Assembly: GCA_965237625.1 (NCBI GenBank)
Contig: CBDEGD010000026.1
Location: 62,001-126,000 of the forward strand
Direction of reading: 5' to 3'
DNA length: 64,000 nucleotides
DNA from: JABDIP01 sp965237625
GTDB lineage: Bacteria; Pseudomonadota; Alphaproteobacteria; DSM-16000; Inquilinaceae
Numbering within the stretch: position 1 is the stretch's first letter; each line of letters opens with the position of its first letter. Positions 51,726 through 60,989 of this stretch are shown here, piece by piece. A model generated the notes under the pieces. It was not told the origin of the DNA. It ran no database searches and saw only the letters and a list, made by a program, of their open reading frames with translations. The translations under genes and the position numbers were made by a program.

Positions 51726-52190
51726 TCACGAGCCTCGTGCAGACAGTTCCTCGGCAAGCTCGAGGATCTTGAGTTCGATTCGGCGCAGCCGTTGCAAGGT
51801 TTCCACCCCGGGGTAGATCTGCGCATCGCCGACCAGGTCCGGGTAGGCGACTTCGTGGGGACTGCCCGCCACGATTGAGCGAAAGTGCGTCGTGCCGGAG
51901 TCCATCTGCGGCCCTGCGACAAACGTCGCCGCCGGGCCGTCATGGCTCCGGTATTGCTCAATGGCGGCTTGCACGTCTCGCTTCAGCGCGTCCTCGTCGA
52001 TCTTGTGGAATTGCTGCTCATCGATGACGAAGCGCCGCACCTCCATCAGGACTTTCGGAGAGAGCCGGTGCTCGCCGCCCCCGAGTCGAGGAGCCAGGCG
52101 CACGCGGCCGTCCTCGAAAATGGTTACGTCCGCGATCTCGCGACGCTCCCGGGGACCCTTCGTCCACTCGATAAGGATATCCTGGGCCAT
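51726..52190 (-). CDS. Hypothetical cytosolic protein
   Basis: A 154-residue acidic/basic mixed protein with no signal peptide or membrane helix and no recognised family. It opens ILIEWTKGPRERREIADVTI, suggesting a beta-rich first half, has LSPKVLMEVRRFVIDEQQFH in the middle and ends in a long helix LRRIELKILELAEELSARG. It lies alone between the metalloprotease and a family D repeat. Residue use and frame length support a real gene. Confidence 0.7.
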   Translation of the reverse strand: MAQDILIEWTKGPRERREIADVTIFEDGRVRLAPRLGGGEHRLSPKVLMEVRRFVIDEQQFHKIDEDALKRDVQAAIEQYRSHDGPAATFVAGPQMDSGTTHFRSIVAGSPHEVAYPDLVGDAQIYPGVETLQRLRRIELKILELAEELSARGS

Positions 52191-52342
52191 CGCTTTCGCT
52201 CCTCACAGGGAAATGAAACCGCCCGGCCACAAGATAGTGATCAAGCCGACCAACTGAAAGGGCGTCGATCCCAACCGCCGATTGGTCGAAATCTCAGAGC
52301 AATACCCGCCTGGGCGGTGTCGGCCCGCCCTGTGGTTCTGCG

Positions 52343-52474
52343 CTAGGGTCATGGTTTCGAAGTTCGGCACATTTCGTGTGCCGGTTTTTGGAAGCTGAAT
52401 GACACTAGAATCATAAAGTTAGTGTCTCTTCGATTCTGTAGTTCGCGGATGCGAATTTCAGAATCGGGACACTA
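52343..52474. repeat. Two-hairpin palindromic element, family D copy 2
   Basis: A 132-bp copy of the element at 48107-48239 with the same two hairpins (ctagggtcat to atgacactag, then tagtgtctc to cgggacacta). Its right end supplies the TAG stop codon of the minus-strand arfB gene (52472-52474). Confidence 0.85.
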
Positions 52475-52894
52475 ATCCATGGTCGGCGATGGGCCGCGCA
52501 GCTTCTTCAATTCGCCGCGCCGCATTTTGTCCGCCAGCCGCCGTTTCCTGGCGCCCGCGCTGGGCCGGGTCGGGCGGCGGGGGGTGGGCCGCTCGGCGGC
52601 TTTTCGCAGCAGGTCCACCAGCCGCGCCACCGCGTCGTCGCGGTTGCGTTCCTGGGCTCGGAACCGGTTGGCGGTGATCACCAGGATCCCATCCTTGGTC
52701 AGCCGCTTGCCTGCCAGTCGCTCGGCGCGCTCGCGGACCTCTTCCGGCAGGGAGGGTGAATTGCGCAGATCGAAGCGGAGCTGGACCGCCGAGGACACCT
52801 TGTTGACGTTCTGCCCGCCGGGGCCGCCGGCGCGGATGAAACTCTCTTCGATCTCGCCGCGATCGATGGCGATGTGCTCGGTGATTTCGATCAT
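52472..52894 (-). CDS. arfB: Alternative ribosome-rescue factor ArfB (YaeJ)
   Basis: A 140-residue peptidyl-tRNA hydrolase that rescues stalled ribosomes. The class I release-factor GGQ motif is in AGGPGGQNVNKVSSAVQLRF (about 23-42). The C-terminal tail is rich in Arg/Lys (ARKRRLADKMRRGELKKLRG), as needed to enter the mRNA channel. I chose the ATG at 52894; the longer open frame upstream lacks family sequence. The stop codon is shared with the adjoining repeat, so the last residues could have been altered by the element. Confidence 0.93.
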   Translation of the reverse strand: MIEITEHIAIDRGEIEESFIRAGGPGGQNVNKVSSAVQLRFDLRNSPSLPEEVRERAERLAGKRLTKDGILVITANRFRAQERNRDDAVARLVDLLRKAAERPTPRRPTRPSAGARKRRLADKMRRGELKKLRGPSPTMD

Positions 52895-53039
52895 GCCTGT
52901 CTTTATGCGCTGCTCGAATACAACCGTCACCATAAGGACGATGGCTTGACGGTTCGTTTCCAAGATCCGAGGGAACGGTCGACCGACGCTAACTCTGGGG
53001 TGGTCGACCCTATGGCGAAGCCGGTCACGACTCCCATAT

Positions 53040-53624
53040 ATGCAGAGCGAACGATTCGACAGGGGGACCTGGTTGATACGTCTGTGGCGAAAGGAAAGGG
53101 CGAAACCAAGAGTCTTCCTCGGAACCCTCGCGGTGGTGCCGCGCGGGGACGTCAAATGGGTGCTGGAGGATATGTTCGGTGACTCCGGCCAAGAGATCGA
53201 AGGTCACCTTCATGACCAGTTGCAAGAGATCTTTGCGCTTGCACCGGCATCGACGGCCGACCCGGTGCTCAAGACCGATTTGGGTGTCGACGTCTTCATA
53301 CCCGAATACTACGGCGGCGAATCCCTCTCGATCGACTTGGGTGACTGGATGATTTGGTTAATTCCGCTGGCTCTGCTGATTCCGCTGTTCTGGCGTCCGA
53401 AAATTGAGCTGAGGGCGCGGCTCTACCGGTTGCATGACCGCAAACTCGTGAAGACGTTCGCGGTTAGGGAGAGGCCGACCTACCGGGAATGCTGGTCCCC
53501 CGACTTCTCCTGGCGCGGCATGTTCGGCTTGAAACGGCCTTACGGCGACAGCGAGACCGCGCGCATTCTCGATAGGGCATCGCTGCGCCTTTTGAAGAAG
53601 ATCGCCGCTTTTACCTACGCGTGA
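53040..53624 (+). CDS. Hypothetical protein with one membrane helix
   Basis: A 194-residue protein without a recognised domain. A single hydrophobic helix lies at about 103-119 (WMIWLIPLALLIPLFW); the N-terminal part is mostly polar and the C-terminal part is strongly basic (RARLYRLHDRKLVKTFAVRE). The start is uncertain: codons before VFLGTLAVVPRGDVKW look less coding-like. It ends just before the region leading to aconitase on the same strand. Confidence 0.6.
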   Translation: MQSERFDRGTWLIRLWRKERAKPRVFLGTLAVVPRGDVKWVLEDMFGDSGQEIEGHLHDQLQEIFALAPASTADPVLKTDLGVDVFIPEYYGGESLSIDLGDWMIWLIPLALLIPLFWRPKIELRARLYRLHDRKLVKTFAVRERPTYRECWSPDFSWRGMFGLKRPYGDSETARILDRASLRLLKKIAAFTYA

Positions 53625-53818
53625 TCGGTTCCGGCCGGTCGACGATGGCGTATCCGGGGCGTACCTTCGGTCATCTTACCGTGAGAAGCCCGGATGGTCG
53701 GCTTCCGCCATTTGATCCCGGCGGTAAAAACGACTACATCAAGGGCGATTTTTCAGCCCGCGCCGTGACGTGCCAGATTCGCCGGCCTTTCGCCGGTGCG
53801 CCCCAGGAGGACCCAGCC

Positions 53819-56521
53819 TTGACAGTGACCGGACATGACAGCCTGAAGACCCGCCGCACCCTGAAGGTGGACGGCAAGGAATACGATTATTTCAATCTGA
53901 AGGCCGCGGAGTCCGCGCTGGGCGATCTCAGCACCCTGCCCTACTCCCTCAAGGTGCTGCTGGAAAACCTGCTGCGCTACGAGGATGGCCGCTCGGTCAA
54001 GATCGAGGATGTGAAGGGCGTTGCGGAGTGGCTGAAGGACCGGCGATCGACCAACGAGATCGCCTACCGGCCGGCACGGGTGCTGATGCAGGATTTCACC
54101 GGCGTGCCGGCGGTGGCCGATCTGGCGGCGATGCGCGAGGCGATGGCGACCCTGGGCGGCGACCCGTTGCGCATCAACCCGCTCTCGGCCGTCGATCTGG
54201 TCATCGACCATTCGGTGATGGTGGACGAGTTCGGCACCAAGATGGCCTTCGAGCACAATGTGGAGCGCGAATTCGAGCGCAACCAGGAACGCTATGAGTT
54301 CCTGCGCTGGGGTCAGACCGCATTCGACAATTTCCGCGTCGTGCCGCCCGGCACCGGCATCTGCCATCAGGTCAATCTGGAGTACCTGTCCCAGACGATC
54401 TGGGCCGAGGCCGACAAGAGCAAGGACGGCCGCATGGTCGCCTATCCGGACACGCTGGTCGGCACCGACAGCCACACCACCATGGTCAACGGGCTGGCGG
54501 TGCTGGGCTGGGGTGTGGGCGGCATCGAGGCCGAGGCGGTCATGCTCGGCCAACCGATCTCCATGCTGATCCCCGAAGTCATCGGTTTCCGGCTGTCCGG
54601 CGCGCTGAGGGAAGGGGCGACGGCGACCGATCTGGTGCTGACCGTGACCCAGATGCTGCGGGCGAGGGGCGTGGTCGGCAAATTCGTGGAATTCTTCGGG
54701 CCGGGCCTCGACCAGCTCACACTGGCGGACCGCGCCACCATTTCCAACATGGCGCCGGAATACGGCGCCACCTGCGGCTTCTTCCCGATCGACCAGGAGG
54801 TGCTGCGCTACCTCACCTTCACCGGCCGCGATCCGCACCGGGTGAAGCTGGTCGAGGCCTATGCCAAGGAACAGGGCATGTGGCGGGATGCGTCGGTGGA
54901 GCCGGTCTTCACCGACACGCTGGAGCTCGAGCTCGGCGATGTGGAGCCGTCCCTGGCCGGGCCGAAGCGGCCCCAGGACAAGGTGCCGCTGTCGACCGCC
55001 GCCGCCGCATTCAAGAAGGAGCTGTCGACCACCTTCGGCGCGGCCGGCCCCGCGGGCGAGAAGACCACCCCGGTCGCCGACGCCGATCACGATCTGGCCC
55101 AGGGCGATGTGGTGATCGCCGCGATCACCAGCTGCACCAACACCTCCAACCCGTCGGTGATGGTCGCCGCCGGTCTGGTCGCCCGCAAGGCGCGTGCGCT
55201 GGGGCTCCAGGTCAAGCCCTGGGTCAAGACCTCTCTTGCGCCGGGCTCCCAGGTGGTCACCGACTATCTGGAGAAGGCCGGACTTCAGGAGGATCTGGAC
55301 GGGCTGGGCTTCAACCTGGTCGGCTATGGCTGCACCACCTGCATCGGCAATTCCGGGCCGCTGCCGGCGCCGATCGCCGAGGCGGTGGAGTCCGGTGACA
55401 TGACGGTCTGCTCGGTGCTGTCCGGCAACCGCAATTTCGAGGGTCGGGTCAATCCGCATGTGCGGGCAAACTACCTCGCCTCGCCGCCGCTGGTTGTCGC
55501 CTATGCCCTGGCCGGCAACATGAAGCGCGATATCACACAGGAGCCGCTGGGCAAAGGCACGGACGGCCAGCTGGTCTATCTGAAGGATGTCTGGCCGAGC
55601 AACAAGGAGGTCGCCGATACGGTCGCGGAATGCCTGACGCCGGAGATGTTCCAGAGCCGCTACGCCAACGTCTTCGAAGGGCCGGAGCAGTGGCGCAAGA
55701 TCGCCACCGAGACCGGCGAGACCTATAATTGGGCGCCGGGCTCGACCTATGTGAAACTGCCGCCGTTCTTCGAGGACATGACACCCGAGGCGGAGCCGGT
55801 GTCCGATGTACATGGCGCCCGTGTGCTGGCCAAGCTGGCCGACAGCGTCACCACCGACCACATCTCTCCGGCCGGCGCGATCAAATCCGACAGCCCGGCG
55901 GGCTTTTACCTGAACGAGCATCAGGTGCGGCCGCGCGAGTTCAACTCCTACGGCTCGCGGCGCGGCAATCACGAGATCATGATGCGCGGCACATTCGCCA
56001 ACATCCGCATCAAGAACGAGATGGTGCCTGGCATCGAAGGCGGGGTGACCAAACATGTGCCCTCCGGCGTGACTCTGCCGATCTACGAGGCCGCCATGCG
56101 CTACAAGGCCGACGGTGTGCCCCTGGTGGTGTTCGCCGGCAAGGAATACGGCACCGGCTCGTCCCGCGACTGGGCGGCGAAGGGCACACGGCTGCTGGGC
56201 GTGAAGGCGGTGGTGGCCGAGAGCTTCGAGCGCATCCACCGCTCCAACCTGATCGGCATGGGCGTGCTGCCGCTGCAGTTCCAGGACGGCGCGAGCCGGG
56301 AAGCGCTGGGGCTGAACGGCGACGAGACCTTCGATTTGACCGGCATCGAGGACGGGCTTGCGCCGCGTTGCGAGGTGACCATGACCATCCACCGCATCGA
56401 TGGTTCGACGGAGACGGCCGCCCTGCTCTGCCGGATCGATACTCTGGACGAGGTCGAATACTTCCGGAATGGCGGCATCCTGCAATATGTGCTGCGCAAC
56501 ATGATGAAGGCGGCCGCCTGA
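53819..56521 (+). CDS. acnA: Aconitate hydratase A
   Basis: A 900-residue 4Fe-4S enzyme of the TCA cycle that interconverts citrate and isocitrate. Cluster cysteines are C439 (ITSCTNTSNPS) and C505/C508 (GYGCTTCIGNSG). The DSHTTMVNGL substrate segment, the swivel-domain SVTTDHISPAG and the YGTGSSRDWAAKG block are intact. The start is a TTG at 53819, chosen because caggagga lies eight bases upstream and the protein then begins at the family's usual MTVTGHDSLK; the open frame further upstream is not conserved. A GT87-like gene follows by 18 bases. Confidence 0.96.
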   Translation: MTVTGHDSLKTRRTLKVDGKEYDYFNLKAAESALGDLSTLPYSLKVLLENLLRYEDGRSVKIEDVKGVAEWLKDRRSTNEIAYRPARVLMQDFTGVPAVADLAAMREAMATLGGDPLRINPLSAVDLVIDHSVMVDEFGTKMAFEHNVEREFERNQERYEFLRWGQTAFDNFRVVPPGTGICHQVNLEYLSQTIWAEADKSKDGRMVAYPDTLVGTDSHTTMVNGLAVLGWGVGGIEAEAVMLGQPISMLIPEVIGFRLSGALREGATATDLVLTVTQMLRARGVVGKFVEFFGPGLDQLTLADRATISNMAPEYGATCGFFPIDQEVLRYLTFTGRDPHRVKLVEAYAKEQGMWRDASVEPVFTDTLELELGDVEPSLAGPKRPQDKVPLSTAAAAFKKELSTTFGAAGPAGEKTTPVADADHDLAQGDVVIAAITSCTNTSNPSVMVAAGLVARKARALGLQVKPWVKTSLAPGSQVVTDYLEKAGLQEDLDGLGFNLVGYGCTTCIGNSGPLPAPIAEAVESGDMTVCSVLSGNRNFEGRVNPHVRANYLASPPLVVAYALAGNMKRDITQEPLGKGTDGQLVYLKDVWPSNKEVADTVAECLTPEMFQSRYANVFEGPEQWRKIATETGETYNWAPGSTYVKLPPFFEDMTPEAEPVSDVHGARVLAKLADSVTTDHISPAGAIKSDSPAGFYLNEHQVRPREFNSYGSRRGNHEIMMRGTFANIRIKNEMVPGIEGGVTKHVPSGVTLPIYEAAMRYKADGVPLVVFAGKEYGTGSSRDWAAKGTRLLGVKAVVAESFERIHRSNLIGMGVLPLQFQDGASREALGLNGDETFDLTGIEDGLAPRCEVTMTIHRIDGSTETAALLCRIDTLDEVEYFRNGGILQYVLRNMMKAAA

Positions 56522-56539
56522 GGGTCCGACGGGGTCAGC

Positions 56540-57826
56540 ATGAAGCCCGAGGATTCGCCGGGATTTCCGGCGCTCGGCGGCGGCGGTCCCGGGCAGGCCC
56601 GCCCCCGCCGGGAGCGCTGGGCGGTGGCTGTCATCGCGGCGCTCGGGATCGCGTATCTCGTCGGCTACGGCGTTCTGTATTTCCCCGATCACAGCTTCGA
56701 CCCGGCGGCTGAGACGGATCTGGGCGGCGGCGATTTCTGGGTCTTCTGGGCGGCCGGGCGGCTGGCGGCGGAAGGGCGCCTGACCGAACTCTACGATCTG
56801 TCCGCCTTCAGCGCTTTCCAGGCATCGATCGTTGGCGACCCGGTTCGGCAGGCGGAAATTCATCCGTTCCCGTATCCGCCGCATGCGCTGCTCATGTTCC
56901 GGCCGCTGGCGTCGATTCCTTATGGCGCTGCTTTCGGCGTTTGGATCGCGGTAACCGGCGCCCTGTTTCTTCTGGTGGCGGCGATCGGCGGCGGCCGTGA
57001 AGATCGGATCGACCGCACCGCCTTGTTGATCGGCGCGCCGGTGGTGACGATTGTGGTGTTCTCCGGCCAGACCGGATTATTGACTGCGGCTCTCTTTATC
57101 GCCGGGTTTCGGCTTTTGGAGCGGCGGCCAATTCTGGCTGGGATCCTGTTCGGGCTGCTCACTTTCAAGCCGCATCTCGGCCTGCTGATCCCGATTGCCG
57201 TCGCAGCCTCCGGCCAATGGCGGGCAATGGGTGCCGCCGCGGCGACCACCGCGGCCCTGGCGGTATTGAGCGCCTTGGTCTTCGGGTGGGATCTGTGGGC
57301 GGATTATCTCGAGTTCTCGGCCGTGATGACGTCGCTGGTTCGAACCGAACTGGCCGGCACCGACGGAACCGGGTTCGCCGGTCTGCAAGCCTCGGTCTTC
57401 GCCTCGCTCTACAGCAGCGGCGCGGCGCTTTGGCTGTCGATAGCCGCCCAGGCGGTGGTCTGCGCAATTGCCGCTATCGCGGTTTTCCGGGTCTATCGCA
57501 TCCGGTCGGCCAATGCCTATCGGTTGCCTCTGCTAGTGTCGCTGACCTTCCTGTCCAGCCCTTATGTGTTCTTCTACGACATGCCCCTCCTGGCATTTGC
57601 CCTGGTGGTATCGGGCCGGGCGATGATTCGCGACGGCTTGCGCCCGGGCGACGCGTTGGCGTTGACGGCGGCCTGGGTCATGCCGCTGATCGGCCTGTCG
57701 GCGAATGCGGTTGGGCTGCCCTTGTCGTCGCTTCTGGTCGCCGGCTTCGCACTGGTCTTGTGGCGCCGGGTAGCCCATGGCGAGTCGGTGCCGACGGTCC
57801 CGGCGCGCCCGGTGCAAGGCAGATAG
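56540..57826 (+). CDS. DUF2029 / GT87 family integral membrane protein
   Basis: A 428-residue polytopic protein with about ten helices. The first extracytoplasmic loop has GGGDFWVFWAAGRLAAEGRL and the IHPFPYPPHALLMFRPL segment, and a later loop has FKPHLGLLIPIAVA, both typical of the DUF2029/glycosyltransferase 87 family. Actinobacterial members are polyprenyl-phosphate-dependent mannosyltransferases; bacterial relatives elsewhere are uncharacterised. It is probably co-transcribed with acnA. Confidence 0.85.
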   Translation: MKPEDSPGFPALGGGGPGQARPRRERWAVAVIAALGIAYLVGYGVLYFPDHSFDPAAETDLGGGDFWVFWAAGRLAAEGRLTELYDLSAFSAFQASIVGDPVRQAEIHPFPYPPHALLMFRPLASIPYGAAFGVWIAVTGALFLLVAAIGGGREDRIDRTALLIGAPVVTIVVFSGQTGLLTAALFIAGFRLLERRPILAGILFGLLTFKPHLGLLIPIAVAASGQWRAMGAAAATTAALAVLSALVFGWDLWADYLEFSAVMTSLVRTELAGTDGTGFAGLQASVFASLYSSGAALWLSIAAQAVVCAIAAIAVFRVYRIRSANAYRLPLLVSLTFLSSPYVFFYDMPLLAFALVVSGRAMIRDGLRPGDALALTAAWVMPLIGLSANAVGLPLSSLLVAGFALVLWRRVAHGESVPTVPARPVQGR

Positions 57827-57895
57827 GCCGGCGCCGCTGCCGGCCTCCATGTCGGCGCTTGCCGATGGTGCCGAATCCGCTACTGTCGGGCCACT

Positions 57896-58771
57896 ATGCA
57901 GCGCCTCACCGTCAAGCACGTGACCACCTATCGCTATGCCCAGCCGGTCGGGTTCGGGCCGCACCGGCTGATGTTCCGGCCGCGGGACAGCCACGATCTG
58001 CGTCTGGTGTCCGCCGCCCTGAAGATCAGCCCAACGGCGCAGGTGCGCTGGCTGCACGATGTGTTCGGCAACTCCATCGCCATCGCCGAATTCGCCGGAC
58101 AGTCGGACACCCTGTCCTTCGAAAGCGACATCGCGGTCGAGGTCTATGGCGTGGAGCGGCCGGTATTCCCGCTCGAGGAGTACGCCCGCACCTACCCGTT
58201 CGGCTATTCGAATGAGGAGATCCCGGATCTCGGCCGCACGACGGAACGCCACTACCCCGACCCGGATCGTAAGGTCGATCTGTGGGCGCGGCGGTTCGTC
58301 GGCCATAGCGGCGGCACGCCAACCGCCGATCTGCTGGAGGCCATGACCCAGGCGATCCCTCACAGCTTCGTCTATCAGCGCCGCTATGCCATCGGCACCC
58401 AGGAGCCGGCGGAGACGCTGGCGCTGGGCGGTGGCACCTGCCGAGATCTGGCGCTGCTGATGATCGAGGCGGTGCGCAGCCTCGGCCTCGCGGCGCGCTT
58501 CGTCAGCGGTTATGTCTACGACCCGGCTTTGGACGGAGCGGCAGGGGGGATCGTCGGCGCCGGGGACACCCATGCCTGGGTGCAGGTCTATCTGCCGGGC
58601 GCCGGCTGGGTCGAGTTCGACCCGACCAATGGCAAGGTCGGCGGCAGCCATCTGATCCGCGTCGCCGTTGCCCGAGACCCGTCCCAGGCGGTGCCGCTGT
58701 CCGGCGCCTTTATCGGCCCGGCGGAGGCGTTTTCCGAGATGACCGTCGACGTCCAGGTCCGCGCCGGTTGA
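57896..58771 (+). CDS. Transglutaminase-like domain protein
   Basis: A 291-residue protein. The N-terminal bacterial transglutaminase-associated domain (1-90, LTVKHVTTYRYAQPVGFGPH) is followed by a cysteine protease-like core. The catalytic triad is C182 in GGGTCRDLA, H226 in GDTHAWVQVYLPG and D242 in EFDPTNG. Such proteins are thought to act as peptidases or amidases; genes of this group often accompany circularly permuted ATP-grasp and alpha-E genes, which are not present here. The following DUF1223 gene starts about 130 bp later. Confidence 0.9.
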   Translation: MQRLTVKHVTTYRYAQPVGFGPHRLMFRPRDSHDLRLVSAALKISPTAQVRWLHDVFGNSIAIAEFAGQSDTLSFESDIAVEVYGVERPVFPLEEYARTYPFGYSNEEIPDLGRTTERHYPDPDRKVDLWARRFVGHSGGTPTADLLEAMTQAIPHSFVYQRRYAIGTQEPAETLALGGGTCRDLALLMIEAVRSLGLAARFVSGYVYDPALDGAAGGIVGAGDTHAWVQVYLPGAGWVEFDPTNGKVGGSHLIRVAVARDPSQAVPLSGAFIGPAEAFSEMTVDVQVRAG

Positions 58772-58900
58772 TTTTCGGCCTCCGCGCGGGGCAGGTTTTT
58801 CGTTTCGCGCCGGGGGTTTAACAGAGCCTTCACCCAGCTGTGAAACGTCGCGATGCATTGTGAATCGCCTATTGGCACCCGCTTCTGCATCCTGACGCCC

Positions 58901-59632
58901 ATGAAAATTCGCCAAAGCCTTATCGCCCTCGCGGTGATGTGCCTGCCGGTCATCGGCACCGCACAGGCCGAGACAACCGTCTCATCGCCGGTCGTCATCG
59001 AGCTGTTCACCAGCCAGGGCTGCTCTTCCTGTCCGCCGGCCGACCGGCTGCTGGAGGAATTGTCGGCGCGGGACGATATCCTTGCGCTCGGGTATCACGT
59101 GGATTATTGGGATTATATCGGCTGGTCCGATCCGTTCGCGTCGCCGGATTCGACCCAGCGACAGCGCGCCTATGGACGGGCATTCGATCTGCGTTCGGTG
59201 TTCACGCCGCAAATGGTGATCGACGGCGAAGCCTCGGTGGTCGGGTCACGCAGCCGCGACGTGCATCGTGCCGTCGAGGACGCAGCCGACAGCCGCGAGC
59301 AGAGGGTCGCCGTAACGGTGGTGCAACCGGCCCCGGACCGGCTCGTCGTCACCGTCGGCGCTGCCCACTACGATGGTGAGCCGGCGGATATCGTCCTGGT
59401 GCGCTATGACGACGCCCATGTCACGGAAATCAGGCGCGGCGAGAATCGCGGCAAGACCCTGACCGACGTCAATGTTGTCCGGCAGTTCGACGTGATCGGC
59501 CAATGGCGCGGCGAGCCGATGACGATCAGCGCCAATCTGCCGCTCAGCGACATTCCCGGCGGTTGTGCGGTGTTGGTCCAAAAGCGCGGCCACGGCGCGA
59601 TCCTCGGCGCCGCCCGGATCATGATCCAGTAG
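58901..59632 (+). CDS. DUF1223 exported thioredoxin-like protein
   Basis: A 243-residue protein with a signal peptide (1-23, ending AQA-ET) and a thioredoxin-like DUF1223 domain. The redox motif is ELFTSQGCSSCPPADRLL with C41 and C44, followed by LGYHVDYWDYIGW and TPQMVIDGEASVVGS. It is probably a periplasmic thiol-disulphide protein; the partner is unknown. The ATG at 58901 gives the signal peptide directly. It is convergent with the small island that begins at 59645. Confidence 0.9.
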   Translation: MKIRQSLIALAVMCLPVIGTAQAETTVSSPVVIELFTSQGCSSCPPADRLLEELSARDDILALGYHVDYWDYIGWSDPFASPDSTQRQRAYGRAFDLRSVFTPQMVIDGEASVVGSRSRDVHRAVEDAADSREQRVAVTVVQPAPDRLVVTVGAAHYDGEPADIVLVRYDDAHVTEIRRGENRGKTLTDVNVVRQFDVIGQWRGEPMTISANLPLSDIPGGCAVLVQKRGHGAILGAARIMIQ

Positions 59633-59644
59633 ACACGTCTTTCT

Positions 59645-60220
59645 TTAGTGAGTGGTCCTCTTTTGCAACGCGTCGCGGTAAGGTCGTTCGGTGGCCATCG
59701 CGCGTTCCAGCGCACTGCTGACAAAGATGCGCTGCTGCCTGCCTTCTAGGGCTGCGTTGAAAGTGCGCGCGACTGCTGCATGGACAAGTATCGTGCGATC
59801 CTTAATCTTCCGATTTTGGTGGAGCCATCGGGCCACGAATAGCCAATCCCAAAGAGGAGAGTCTGTTGTTACCCGGATCGACGGAAGAGGAAATCCTCCC
59901 GGACCCCGCTTACCTTGAACTAAAAGTGATACGGACTGCCGGGTAAGTCCTGATCGTTCCGCAATGTCGCTCAAACTGGCGTAACTGTCAGGTTCGATTC
60001 GAATAATCTCCAGACCGGCAGACCGAATATCAGTGATTGCAGAAATGATTGCATGAGTAAGATTCTTGGCTTCCCGGTTGAAGTCCAACAGGATGGAACC
60101 TTTGAATACAGAGAGAAGCGCATCATCGCAGCCTGCCGTAAAAAGGCGGTCTTCAAGTGCCTCGTCAGGCAGGCCTGCTCCTGCAGCAACAATCGTGAAT
60201 TCGAACATCCGCATTGGCAA
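59645..60220 (-). CDS. HTH protein of a HicAB-like two-gene module (probable antitoxin/regulator)
   Basis: A 191-residue protein. The N-terminal half (1-72) has FEFTIVAAGAGLPDEALEDR, AGCDDALLSV and a final alpha/beta segment, resembling a family found next to small HicA-like proteins. A helix-turn-helix follows at about 80-112 (SLSDIAERSGLTRQSVSLLV) and a WLFVARWLHQN segment. The arrangement (small protein first, HTH protein second, 17 bp apart, same strand) is a module I recognise from other proteobacteria and that resembles HicA/HicB toxin-antitoxin pairs. The function is inferred, not proven. Confidence 0.7.
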   Translation of the reverse strand: MPMRMFEFTIVAAGAGLPDEALEDRLFTAGCDDALLSVFKGSILLDFNREAKNLTHAIISAITDIRSAGLEIIRIEPDSYASLSDIAERSGLTRQSVSLLVQGKRGPGGFPLPSIRVTTDSPLWDWLFVARWLHQNRKIKDRTILVHAAVARTFNAALEGRQQRIFVSSALERAMATERPYRDALQKRTTH

Positions 60221-60237
60221 CTTTCTCTATTCAACCA

Positions 60238-60465
60238 TCAATGAGGGCAGTTCTTTACTCTCTTGAGAATTTGCCGCGCATGGTTTTCAGGCACTCTGGG
60301 GGTCGACCACACAGACAATTGGCACCCGTCCCGTGATTGCAATGGGCACAGAAGACGCCCCCAACAATGAGCGGAGTTTCCAGCTTCCTTGTAACGCCAG
60401 CCTATAGATTCAGCGTTCTGCACCGCAGACTCGATGTGTGCATTCGGGTGCTTCGGCCTGCTCAT
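60238..60465 (-). CDS. Small HicA-like protein of the two-gene module (probable toxin)
   Basis: A 75-residue protein: MSRPKHPNAHIESAVQNAES, then IGWRYKEAGNSAHCWGRLLC, then SVWSTPRVPENHARQILKRV. The GW...H.WGR...SVWSTPR..ENHAR pattern marks a widespread small-protein family and is laid out like a HicA double-stranded-RNA-binding domain with a central His. Here NSAHCW replaces a more usual glycine-rich turn. The start at 60465 is supported by a promoter at 60482-60510, which an upstream ATG at 60510 would overlap. Confidence 0.7.
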   Translation of the reverse strand: MSRPKHPNAHIESAVQNAESIGWRYKEAGNSAHCWGRLLCPLQSRDGCQLSVWSTPRVPENHARQILKRVKNCPH

Positions 60466-60481
60466 ATCACAGCCAAACCCA

Positions 60482-60510
60482 AATCTAATGTCTCTGTTGA
60501 CAAATGTCAA
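60482..60510 (-). promoter_or_regulatory. Promoter of the HicAB-like module
   Basis: On the minus strand a perfect -35 TTGACA (60510-60505) is followed by a 17-base spacer and TAGATT (60487-60482) as the -10. Transcription would start roughly ten bases before the small gene's ATG. Confidence 0.65.
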
Positions 60511-60513
60511 CAG
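60494..60513. promoter_or_regulatory. 20-bp perfect inverted repeat overlapping the promoter (candidate operator)
   Basis: ctgttgac (60494-60501) and gtcaacag (60506-60513) are perfect inverted repeats around aaat and cover the -35 element. This is the expected place for autorepression by the HTH protein of the module. Confidence 0.6.
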
Positions 60514-60599
60514 TCGATTTGAGCGTCAATGCAAGTGCACCTGCGACAGAACCTTGCCGCTCCTTCTCGCAAATGATTTCAGATCGCAAATAGCGATCG

Positions 60600-60989
60600 C
60601 TAATTTCGAAAGTTTCTGATCAATCGCCAGCGGCTATCCCCAGGGAGTCGGCATTCCCAAAAATTCCAGCCATTTACATTATTTTTTGTGATGAGTCTGG
60701 CGGCATCCGAAGGGCTGGTGGCCATTGCGCCATTTACAATAAGCCCGCCAGACTCAACCGTTCCCTCGTGTATTACGCCTTTGTAGTGCGCTCGAAAATC
60801 CGTGCCAGCAGGGAAGCGAACTCCTTTGCAAACCCAGTCGTCCGTGCGGGCCGCAATAAAGTTCTCTTGAGGCTTGGCTTGGTCTAGCCCAAGCAAATCT
60901 CTGATGACGTCATTGTATGTCATGCTTTCCGTTTTGCGGCGCATCGTCAGAGCTTTGAATACCTCAAAGTCGATCTCAATCGTTTGCAT
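60600..60989 (-). CDS. Ribbon-helix-helix plus RAMA/DUF4357-type domain protein
   Basis: A 129-residue protein. The N-terminal MQTIEIDFEVFKALTMRRK and MTYNDVIRDLLG form a SeqA-like ribbon-helix-helix. The C-terminal 75 residues contain DDWVCKGVRFPAGTDFRAHY, SPSDAARLITKNNVNGWNFW and ECRLPGDSRW, which match the RAMA (restriction enzyme adenine methylase-associated) domain. RAMA domains are seen with restriction-modification and anti-phage genes and may read modified DNA. An in-frame ATG at 61010 is an alternative start. It is transcribed toward the HicAB-like pair, about 90 bp from its promoter. Confidence 0.75.
   Translation of the reverse strand: MQTIEIDFEVFKALTMRRKTESMTYNDVIRDLLGLDQAKPQENFIAARTDDWVCKGVRFPAGTDFRAHYKGVIHEGTVESGGLIVNGAMATSPSDAARLITKNNVNGWNFWECRLPGDSRWRLIRNFRN

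Noticed and set aside
53753..56884. 1043-codon open frame on the minus strand opposite aconitase
   Set aside because: It is the antisense shadow of acnA in GC-rich DNA: His/Arg/Gly-rich composition, no domain, and full overlap with a clear aconitase.
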